Shown here: positions 1 to 6,318 of the stretch, one piece after another
Layout of the letters: each line of letters begins with the position of its first letter
How positions within the stretch are numbered: position 1 is the first letter of the stretch
DNA from: Desulfobacterales bacterium
Lineage (GTDB): Bacteria; Desulfobacterota; Desulfobacteria; Desulfobacterales; JAHEIW01
Direction of reading: 5' to 3'
Length of the DNA: 9,091 bases
Assembly: GCA_030145015.1 (NCBI GenBank)
Contig: JAQYWI010000208.1
Coordinates: 1-9,091, forward strand
The notes under the pieces: model-generated
What the model was told of the DNA's origin: nothing
The model's database searches: none
What the model saw: only the letters and a program-made list of their open reading frames with translations
Made by a program: the position numbers and the translations under genes

Positions 1-102
1 AACGTGTCTTAAAGGTTGATTTAGCCGTTTAAATTCATAGGCACTACGCTGAATATCGTTCAGTTTGTATGTATCTGAATTTTCATCATATCCGATTTTT
101 CG
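1..102 (-). other. open frame running off the left edge, possible continuation of a broken gene
   Basis: On the minus strand an open frame, in a different register from the gene at 86-451, begins just after a stop at 103-105 and stays open to base 1. It encodes about 34 residues starting RKIGYDENSDTYKLND and ending in NQPLRHV. It has no ATG, GTG or TTG start; a CTG is the only candidate. The composition looks protein-like, so it may be the shifted remainder of the upstream gene or the tail of another broken gene. It is too short to identify. Confidence 0.25.
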
Positions 103-451
103 TTAACCTATGACTGTCGAACACGGGGTAAGTGCCCCCGTGCAAAGTGGAGTAAAAAAGCTGGGCCTCCTTGGGCGAAGGCGACTTGATTTTCCACTGC
201 AGCAATTTTGAGTCAATCGCTTGCAGTATTTTGCCCGAATCAATAAACAGCTGGGCGGATCTTTCATAGGATTGGGCAGCCGCATTCAAGTGCTTTTTCT
301 TCATCAGCAGATCGGAGTAAGCCTTCTGCAGGGCCGCATCACTGGGGAAAATCTTTAGAATGCTCTTAAATTCTTCGGTTGATTTAATCGATATGGAGCC
401 TTCTATAATTTGCTCGGCGATGCTGATGTGTGTGTTTAATTGAGATTTCAT
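86..451 (-). pseudogene. truncated N-terminal part of a probable cyclic-nucleotide-binding/TPR-like regulator
   Basis: This minus-strand frame encodes about 121 residues. I chose the ATG at 451 because an AGGA ribosome-binding site lies six bases before it on that strand; a TTG at 472 would add seven residues and has weaker support. The protein is soluble and mostly helical, with no signal peptide. Its middle (DAALQKAYSDLL through AAAQSYERSAQLFIDSGK) looks like one or two TPR-type helical hairpins. From memory it resembles the N-terminal 110 or so residues of longer cyclic-nucleotide-binding-domain proteins in Desulfobacterales, but no CNMP domain follows. The last eight residues (HRLTKNRI) look non-homologous, and the frame stops at 86. 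The length and abrupt end suggest truncation or a frameshift. A genuine small helical protein is the alternative. It is divergent from the protease operon. Confidence 0.5.
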
Positions 452-498
452 TGTTTTTCCTAGTCTGGACAATCTAACGCCATAAAGAATTGTTCACC

Positions 499-528
499 CT
501 GACAGCACGATTTGATTATCGGTATAAT
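499..528 (+). promoter_or_regulatory. sigma70-like promoter of the protease operon
   Basis: A -35 box CTGACA (499-504, five of six matches to TTGACA) is separated by 18 bases from a perfect -10 box TATAAT (523-528). The predicted transcription start is near 535, which leaves a leader of about 170 nt before the first gene at 704. It is the best promoter match I found in the window. Confidence 0.6.
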
Positions 529-534
529 CTGCCG

Positions 535-703
535 AAAACTTAATGATAATTAATAAAGCTTTTACATCTTTCACCCGATATAACATATTGGACCGCAGGG
601 ATAGACTTGCCTTCGCCATACTTTTCTACTAACCTTATGATTTTAAGGTACGCCGCATCCGAGCCATGCCCGCCCGGGGTATGTTCCTGTTAAGGGGGAC
701 AGA
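535..703 (+). other. long 5' leader with two hairpins ahead of the protease operon
   Basis: The stretch between the predicted start site and the first gene has no credible ORF. It holds a hairpin at 632-649 (ACCTTA/TAAGGT, 6-nt loop) and another at 665-683 (CATGCCC/GGGTATG with one G-T pair, 5-nt loop). The ribosome-binding site lies just downstream, so the second hairpin is placed to influence initiation or transcript processing. I compared the region by eye with GEMM (c-di-GMP), Moco, SAM and fluoride riboswitch consensus sequences and saw no convincing match, so no class is assigned. Confidence 0.35.
694..699 (+). promoter_or_regulatory. ribosome-binding site for the propeptide protein
   Basis: GGGGGA, preceded by AA, lies four bases before the ATG at 704. 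It is the reason for preferring that start over the in-frame ATG at 734, which has no comparable purine run. Confidence 0.6.
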
Positions 704-1273
704 ATGAGCAAAACGACACGGATCAGGAAACGAATGACCAAAAGCTTACGCTATAGTCTTTGCGCCGGTCTGATTTTTTTTATTTTACCCCTGGCCTGTA
801 ATGGACAAAATGGCAATAACAACCTGAAACAAAAAAACAAAACTATCGAGTCAACGACCACCCGCAAAGCGGGTGGCTTGGATTTTACCGCCATAGGCGG
901 TAAAAGACAGGGGCGCGAAGTGCCCCAATCGTTGAAAAACAACGCGGTGGAACCGGGTGCGAAGCACCCGGTTTGGAAAACCCAATCCAATATCAAGAGT
1001 GCGGATCAGACCGGAATTTCACAACCGCAAGGTCAGCCCCGGCAATATGTGCCACATGAAGTCCTGGTCAAATTCCAGCCCGACACAGATCCGCGAACTA
1101 TCGCGCGTATTCGGGCAGAATTGAAACTGGAAACGATTCGCCAATTTCGCAGCCCCAACCTGTTTTTGATGAAAATTACCGATGGCGCATCCGTTGAGGC
1201 GATCATAGAGGAATTGAAAACATATCAAGCCGTAAAATACGCAGAACCCAATTATGTGGTTAAGGCTAATTAA
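704..1273 (+). CDS. exported stand-alone subtilase propeptide (I9/fervidolysin-type) protein
   Basis: The 189-residue product starts with a basic segment and a hydrophobic signal sequence (about residues 14-31) ending LPLAC. Cys32 could be lipidated, but Pro at -3 is a poor lipobox, so ordinary signal-peptide cleavage is equally possible. Residues 33-110 are a low-complexity linker; residues 52-90 are encoded by the hairpin array. Residues 114-189 form a subtilase propeptide: EVLVKFQPDTDP, an alpha/beta core, then KYAEPNYVVKAN. The next gene's own propeptide has the same signature (GELLVKF ... HAEPNYLLFAN). The protein stops just where a catalytic domain would begin, and its last 20 bases overlap the protease gene, suggesting translational coupling. 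Known propeptides of this family fold and inhibit their protease. A trans-acting chaperone or inhibitor is therefore the likely role; a decayed duplicate protease is the alternative. Confidence 0.7.
   Translation: MSKTTRIRKRMTKSLRYSLCAGLIFFILPLACNGQNGNNNLKQKNKTIESTTTRKAGGLDFTAIGGKRQGREVPQSLKNNAVEPGAKHPVWKTQSNIKSADQTGISQPQGQPRQYVPHEVLVKFQPDTDPRTIARIRAELKLETIRQFRSPNLFLMKITDGASVEAIIEELKTYQAVKYAEPNYVVKAN
858..973. repeat. tandem array of five short-loop hairpins inside a coding region
   Basis: Five inverted repeats follow one another with gaps of only 3-6 bases. They are 858-876 (8-bp stem CCACCCGC, loop AAA), 883-905 (10-bp stem TTTTACCGCC, loop ATA), 910-926 (7-bp stem GGGGCGC with one G-T pair, loop GAA), 930-944 (5-bp stem CGTTG, loop AAAAA) and 951-973 (10-bp stem AACCGGGTGC, loop GAA). 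The last contains GCGAAGC at its apex, a sequence known to form an exceptionally stable DNA mini-hairpin. The stems are unrelated in sequence, so this is not a tandem duplication. The array is in frame in the linker of the propeptide protein and interrupts no conserved domain. Confidence 0.85.
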
Positions 1274-4200
1274 TAAAATTATAGCGCAATTAGCAGCACG
1301 GTTACAGAAAAAAGCGTGCTGGCTGATCGCGGTGTTCTGTATCCTGGCACCTGCATCGGTTCTGGCTGAACCGCAAGCAGACCGGCCGCAGCCGGGATCT
1401 TTATATCCGGCCTTTGCACCCGGTGAGCTCCTGGTAAAATTCCGGTCTGAAGTGCGCAAGCAAGCTGCGGCAGATTATCAGGAATGGTTTAATATCTCCA
1501 CCGGGCGAACCTTTGCCATCAACGGCTACCAGCATGTGAAGCTTCCCGAGGGTGTTGACATCGATGAGGCCCTGGAACTTTATCTTGAAGACCCGGATGT
1601 GGAACATGCCGAGCCCAACTATCTTCTTTTTGCCAATGCGACGATCCCGGATGACACCGATTTTAACAAGCAATGGGGCCTGGACAACAACGGCCAGAAT
1701 GTGAACGGTACCAGTGGCACACCGGGCGCAGACATTGATGCACCCGAGGCGTGGGATGTTACCACCGGCAGCAGCAATGTAATTGTCGCCGTGGTGGATT
1801 CCGGCGTTGACATTAACCATCCTGATCTTCAAGCCAACATATGGACAAATCCCGGTGAGATTCCCGGCAATCTTTTTGACGACGACGGCAACGGCTTAAC
1901 CGACGATGTCAACGGCTGGGATTTTTTAAATAATGATAATACCCCGGATGATCCCTTCGGCCACGGTACCCACGTGGCCGGAACCGTCGCCGCCGTGGGA
2001 GACAATGCCGTCGGCACAACCGGCGTGAGCTGGACGGCTAAAATTATGCCCTTAAGATTTTTAGATGCTTTGGGCTATGGCTATACCGCTGACGCCATCG
2101 ATGCCATCGAGTATGCCACCGCCATGGGTGCCGATGTGATCAACAACAGCTGGGGCGGCAGCGGCCCCAGCTCGGCGCTTAAAGATGCCATTGAGGCCTC
2201 CGGTGCGGTGGTCGTGTGTGCGGCCGGCAACACAATTGCCGGCGGTAGAAACAACGACGCCATTCCGCATTATCCTTCCAGTTACAACAGCGCCAACATT
2301 ATCTCCGTGGCTGCCAGCGACCAGGATGACAACCTGGCGTATTTTTCTAACTACGGCGCTGTTTCGGTGGATGTGGCGGCACCGGGCACCAATATATACA
2401 GTACGCTGCCGGGGAGTGTTGGCGTCTGGGTTGATAATTTCGACGATGGAAGTATTGCGGATTGGACAACGGGCGGTACCCGCAACAGCTGGAGCGCTAC
2501 AAATGCGCAGCAGTTCAGCGGATCCTATTCGCTGGCAGACAGTCCGGCCGGAAGCTATTTAAACGATACCGATTCCTGGGCCAGAACACCGGCTATTGAT
2601 CTGTCTGCCCACAGCGGCGTAAAGCTTGAGTTTAAATTAATCGCCGGCTCCGAGCTTTTATTTGACAGGTTGCGGGTGCAGGTGTCCACAAACCTGGTGA
2701 AATGGTTAACCCAACCGGTGAGGCTTGAAGATGTCGGCATTTTTAGTGACGGCCTTCACGGAACCCAATGGAGCTGGAAAACCGGTACCGTCGATTTAGG
2801 TGACTATGAAGGCCAAAGCAGCGTATATATCCGCTTCAAATTTACAAGCGACGCATCTGTAACAGGCGACGGTGCTTACATTGACGATGTGGCGGTAACC
2901 GCCGCCGCTTCATCTTATTCCGCCGATAGCTATGGGTTTTATGACGGCACCTCTATGGCCACACCCCATGTCTCCGGCCTGGCGGCCCTGCTCAAGGCAC
3001 ACAACCCGGCCCTGACAAACATCCAGATTAAAGCTGCCATTTTAAGCAGTGTAAATACCAAATCCTCTTTAAACAACAGAGTGGCTACCGAAGGAAGGAT
3101 TAATGCCGCCAAGGCCCTGGCGGCCCCGCAAATATCCAATGTTCAGGTCAGCGCCGTCTCCGAAACCACGGCAGTTATCACCTGGACCACCGACAAACTG
3201 GGCGACAGCGAGGTCCGCTATGGTACTACCGGCGCCGGCTGGGGCAGTTACCCCAATACGGCAACAGATCCGGCCCTGACGACCAGCCACAGCATAACGC
3301 TCAGCGGTCTTTCCCAGGCACAGGATTATTATTTCATGGTGGGTTCCACCGATGCGTATGGCAACGGCCCGGACAACAAAACCGGAGACAGCAATCCCGC
3401 CGCCGGGGATACCTTTACCACCGCAGATCCCGATCCCCCGTCCATCGTGGAGTTTCCGGTCATCAATTTTGCCGGCGGTACGATTACGATCACTTATGAC
3501 GAACAGGATATGCAGGCTGCTGACGATGAAGATAATTACAGCTTCAGTCCGTCCATGAATTTTGTCACCGTCAATCCCAAAGATGATGATATCGCTGCGC
3601 TCAACAGCTCAACCTTTCGGCTGTCCATGGCCTCGATTCCGGCCTATGAGATTTTCACCCTCACCGTGAGCAACATCACCGATTTGGCCGACAACCCTGT
3701 AACACCTGCCAGCATTAGGATAAACGATAACGATAACGACAGTATGGCCGATAACTGGGAAACCGAACACGGTCTAAATACATCGCTAAATGACAGTGCC
3801 GCTGACCCGGACGGCGACGGTTACACCAATTTCGAGGAATATGAAGACCGCACAGATCCCCAAAGTGCTGCCTCGGGCAGATTCGTTATTGAAGACAGCA
3901 TCCCCCAGGACAATGCCGGTATTGCAAATACCCAGCGCGTGCCGGACGATACTTCGTTTGCCGTCCTGTTGGAATCCGTTTACGGCATCAATATCAATAA
4001 CGCTGCCGCCATTGAGTTTACCATCGATGATGAAACCAACACTTACAGTCGCGATCTGGGTGACGCTTCCGTTCGGGTGGTCAAACTGACCAACGATGAC
4101 GACAGTCAGGTCACCCGCATGTGGGTGGTTTATGACCGCAGCGAGGATGGCCTATGGGGACCGACTTATTTGTTTGACAGCGATATCAATATCAAAATCG

Positions 4201-4925
4201 ACGCCATCGATATCATGACCAATACCATGGATCAGGCCGGCTTTGATTTTAATGTGGAAACCGCGGAGGAGCATGACGACGCTTTAAATTCGGAAAGCAA
4301 TCCCCAATCGCAAACCGCTGCTCTGCCCCCGGAAGACGACTACGATAATGTCATAGAAGTTAACAGCGGTTCTCTGACCGGGGCTCAAATTTTCTACAAT
4401 AACGGTGAAATGATACCCCAATTCGGTCCCACGGATGAAATTCCGGCGCTGAATCTTGCTGGTGTCAACGCTGTTACCGTGCCCATGAATCTGCAGCCGC
4501 CCACCGTGTTCAATACCCCGGTAAAAATAGTGATCCCCTGCCCCGGTTACACCGACGTCAGCAGTCTCAACGTGTATTATTACAACGGCAGCAGCTGGGC
4601 ACTTGCCTGCAATGCGGCCGGCAACGTACAGCCCGGCGGTGACGGCTGGATGGTACCCGGCTCCCGGGTCAATCACAATGAAACCGATCCTGCCGCCATC
4701 GAAATCCAGGTCTATCACTTCTCAGGCGCCCAGGCCGGATTGTTTTCCGGCGGCGGTGGCGGCGGCGATGGCGGCAGTGGTGGCGGCGGTGGCGGCGGCG
4801 GCTGCTTTATTGCCACAGCCTCACACGGTTCGTTGATTAAACACCTGTTTTTCTACATCGTGCTCAACCTGGCGTTCATTGGTTTAGGCATCTACAGCCT
4901 CAACAAAATCACCAAACGAAAATAG
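1254..4925 (+). CDS. large secreted multidomain S8 (subtilisin-like) serine protease with CFI-box C-terminal anchor
   Basis: The product has 1223 residues. A signal sequence (about 20-38, probable cleavage after SVLA) precedes a propeptide (about 51-127, ending HAEPNYLLFAN). The catalytic domain shows Asp182 (VVDSG), His237 (GHGTHVAG), oxyanion Asn326 (CAAGN) and Ser567 (GTSMATPHVSG), so the triad is intact. A beta-sandwich-like insert (about 388-555, ending GDGAYIDDVAV) sits between VAAPGTNIYSTLPG and the Ser motif. Then come a fibronectin-III-like domain (about 624-724), an Ig-like segment (728-823), Asp-rich calcium-binding thrombospondin-3/EF-like loops (825-870), two unassigned regions (875-1164), a polyglycine stalk, CFIATASHGS (Cys1184), a transmembrane helix (about 1197-1216) and a basic KITKRK tail. 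The ATG at 1254 has no ribosome-binding site, so translation probably depends on coupling with the overlapping upstream gene. The likely role is surface-displayed proteolysis; the substrate is unknown. Confidence 0.92.
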   Translation: MWLRLINKIIAQLAARLQKKACWLIAVFCILAPASVLAEPQADRPQPGSLYPAFAPGELLVKFRSEVRKQAAADYQEWFNISTGRTFAINGYQHVKLPEGVDIDEALELYLEDPDVEHAEPNYLLFANATIPDDTDFNKQWGLDNNGQNVNGTSGTPGADIDAPEAWDVTTGSSNVIVAVVDSGVDINHPDLQANIWTNPGEIPGNLFDDDGNGLTDDVNGWDFLNNDNTPDDPFGHGTHVAGTVAAVGDNAVGTTGVSWTAKIMPLRFLDALGYGYTADAIDAIEYATAMGADVINNSWGGSGPSSALKDAIEASGAVVVCAAGNTIAGGRNNDAIPHYPSSYNSANIISVAASDQDDNLAYFSNYGAVSVDVAAPGTNIYSTLPGSVGVWVDNFDDGSIADWTTGGTRNSWSATNAQQFSGSYSLADSPAGSYLNDTDSWARTPAIDLSAHSGVKLEFKLIAGSELLFDRLRVQVSTNLVKWLTQPVRLEDVGIFSDGLHGTQWSWKTGTVDLGDYEGQSSVYIRFKFTSDASVTGDGAYIDDVAVTAAASSYSADSYGFYDGTSMATPHVSGLAALLKAHNPALTNIQIKAAILSSVNTKSSLNNRVATEGRINAAKALAAPQISNVQVSAVSETTAVITWTTDKLGDSEVRYGTTGAGWGSYPNTATDPALTTSHSITLSGLSQAQDYYFMVGSTDAYGNGPDNKTGDSNPAAGDTFTTADPDPPSIVEFPVINFAGGTITITYDEQDMQAADDEDNYSFSPSMNFVTVNPKDDDIAALNSSTFRLSMASIPAYEIFTLTVSNITDLADNPVTPASIRINDNDNDSMADNWETEHGLNTSLNDSAADPDGDGYTNFEEYEDRTDPQSAASGRFVIEDSIPQDNAGIANTQRVPDDTSFAVLLESVYGININNAAAIEFTIDDETNTYSRDLGDASVRVVKLTNDDDSQVTRMWVVYDRSEDGLWGPTYLFDSDINIKIDAIDIMTNTMDQAGFDFNVETAEEHDDALNSESNPQSQTAALPPEDDYDNVIEVNSGSLTGAQIFYNNGEMIPQFGPTDEIPALNLAGVNAVTVPMNLQPPTVFNTPVKIVIPCPGYTDVSSLNVYYYNGSSWALACNAAGNVQPGGDGWMVPGSRVNHNETDPAAIEIQVYHFSGAQAGLFSGGGGGGDGGSGGGGGGGGCFIATASHGSLIKHLFFYIVLNLAFIGLGIYSLNKITKRK
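4749..4802 (+). repeat. GGC/GGT simple repeat encoding the polyglycine stalk
   Basis: Nearly every codon is GGC or GGT, encoding 18 residues that are Gly apart from one Asp and one Ser, immediately before Cys1184 of the protease. Such glycine spacers directly precede CFI-box anchors in many proteins. The run is prone to slippage, so its length may vary between strains. Confidence 0.8.
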
Positions 4926-4942
4926 GGCGATATCTTGAGTTC

Positions 4943-6109
4943 ATGAAGTTAAATGACCCGCAAAAATCTACCCTCGGTACTGCTCTGCTGGTCTACATGG
5001 TATTTATGGTTTTCCTCATGACCCTCTTCCCCTTTGATTTCCGCCTACCCGCAAAGATTCAAATAAAAATATTAACGAACCTGGCTGATTTCATGGCAAA
5101 CATTGTTCTCTTTATCCCGATCGGATTTCTTTTCAAATTAAGCCGCAGACCGGTCAAAGACGCTTTATGCCTGAAGCCGCTTTTTTTTGGTATTTTGTTG
5201 AGCATGTCAATCGAGTTTACCCAGCTGTTTATTCCCGGACGATACACCCAGGTAAGCGATGTCATTACAAATGGCCTGGGGGCATGGCTGGGGGCGATTT
5301 TATTTCTTTTGTTAAAAGCACAATTAAGCGGGGAACGCGCCGGCAAGCTTTTCTCTTTGGAATTGCCGCTGATGAATCTGGTTTATCTGCTTATCCCTTT
5401 GATGTGGCTGAATGGCCTGTCAATCGGAAAGGAAGCAGCACGGTTATGGCTGCTGCTTTTACTGGGGCTGTTTGGCACAGGGGTGTTTTGTTCAATTTCT
5501 ATTTACCGGTTCAGAAACACAGGCGCGCTTTCTTTCTCAAAATTATCTTTTTTTGTGATGAGCTGGTTTCTGGTCGCCACCCTGCCGGTGCTGCCTAAAT
5601 TTCCGATACCCATAGCGGTTTTCACAATAAGCCTTGGAATCGCAGCCCGGTTAATCGCAGGGATTTCAAAAGCGGGTAAAAAGGATGACCGGCGGCTTGA
5701 GCTGCCGACATTAAAACGAATCCTGCCTTTATTCGTACTTTACCTTTCGCTGCTCGTTATCTGGCCGACGACTTTGCCGATAAGTGCCTGGCTGTTTAAC
5801 ACAGACTTTCAGGAACTCGTGTTTAATAAAAGGGTTGTTTTCACCTTCCGTTTTATTGAATTTATCGCCGCTTTTACGCTTTTGGGTTATATGATTGCAG
5901 AGATGCGCGGAAGGAAAAACGAATCTGCCGCAAAAACCCTTGGATGGATCTTTTTTACGGCTTTAATCTGTTCAATAATTATTGAAACAATCAGAGGATA
6001 CCCACCGCTGCTTACGTCAACGATGTTAGAATTTGTATTTATCATAGCCGCCGGTCTGTATGGTGGAATTATTTACAGACTGCAATTGGCTGCCATTCAG
6101 CGCTTATGA
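4943..6109 (+). CDS. VanZ-family polytopic membrane protein, two VanZ-like halves
   Basis: The 388-residue protein is hydrophobic throughout, with roughly ten membrane segments. Residues 1-120 are a canonical VanZ-like domain: FPFDF (30-34), NIVLFIPIGF (53-62), SIEFTQLFIPGRYTQVSDV (89-107) and GLGAWLGA. After a middle membrane region, residues about 290-384 look like a second, degenerate copy: FRFIEFIAAFTLLGY, then IIETIRG and LYGGIIY, without the Q/SD/N residues. VanZ proteins are named from a teicoplanin-resistance gene, but most family members have no proven function, and resistance should not be inferred here. The gene starts 17 bases after the protease stop, so it is probably in the same operon, with only a weak ribosome-binding site. 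A role in processing or anchoring the CFI-box protease is a speculation from gene order. Confidence 0.8.
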   Translation: MKLNDPQKSTLGTALLVYMVFMVFLMTLFPFDFRLPAKIQIKILTNLADFMANIVLFIPIGFLFKLSRRPVKDALCLKPLFFGILLSMSIEFTQLFIPGRYTQVSDVITNGLGAWLGAILFLLLKAQLSGERAGKLFSLELPLMNLVYLLIPLMWLNGLSIGKEAARLWLLLLLGLFGTGVFCSISIYRFRNTGALSFSKLSFFVMSWFLVATLPVLPKFPIPIAVFTISLGIAARLIAGISKAGKKDDRRLELPTLKRILPLFVLYLSLLVIWPTTLPISAWLFNTDFQELVFNKRVVFTFRFIEFIAAFTLLGYMIAEMRGRKNESAAKTLGWIFFTALICSIIIETIRGYPPLLTSTMLEFVFIIAAGLYGGIIYRLQLAAIQRL

Positions 6110-6318
6110 TTTTAGGAAGTCCGCGAAAATTAATACACAATTGATAATTTGACATTGATGTCACTTTATTTAAGGTGCTGATCTCCTTCTCAAAAAAACA
6201 GAATTATTTTTATAAAATGTGTAGACCCGACCCCTCTTGAATGCAATTTTTCGTTCGTTAAATCAATAGGATAATGGTACTCTGAAAAAAAAAATTAATT
6301 TATAGCAATGTTATTGAC
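6110..6318. other. AT-rich intergenic region with palindrome and repeat-like motif
   Basis: About 209 bases separate the VanZ gene from the toxin-antitoxin pair. No ORF or clear terminator is visible. The region holds a perfect palindrome (6150-6163), a GTAGACCCGACCCC motif (6221-6234) and an A10 run near 6285. A weak -10 candidate, GATAAT (6270-6275), lacks a good -35 box. I cannot place a firm promoter for the antitoxin gene. Confidence 0.5.
6150..6163. promoter_or_regulatory. perfect 14-bp palindrome, possible operator
   Basis: TGACATTGATGTCA consists of 6-bp arms around a central TG. It overlaps TTGACA (6149-6154), a perfect -35 hexamer, but no good -10 follows at the right spacing (best TAAGGT, 6171-6176). 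It could be a dimeric-regulator binding site or chance in AT-rich DNA. Confidence 0.3.

Noticed and set aside
535..703. Possible GEMM (c-di-GMP), Moco or other riboswitch in the leader
   Set aside because: Short stretches such as GGTACGCCGCATCCGAGCC look vaguely similar, but the conserved core (GCAAACC paired with GACGCAAAGCC for GEMM) is missing and I could not build the expected stems.
858..973. Intrinsic terminator or integron attC site in the hairpin array
   Set aside because: No T-run follows any hairpin, and the stems lack the paired R/L boxes and extrahelical bases of attC sites.
1236..1273. Programmed frameshift joining the propeptide protein to the protease
   Set aside because: No slippery heptamer is present in the only possible window, and the protease has its own signal sequence and propeptide.
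1019..1459. Long minus-strand frames across the protease operon (for example 1019-1459, 1401-1832, 4284-4718)
   Set aside because: They lie opposite well-supported genes with recognisable domains, have unnatural compositions and no matching start signals; they are shadows of codon bias.
4943..6109. Glycopeptide-resistance gene
   Set aside because: VanZ-family membership alone does not imply resistance; no vanHAX-type genes are present and the family is widespread.
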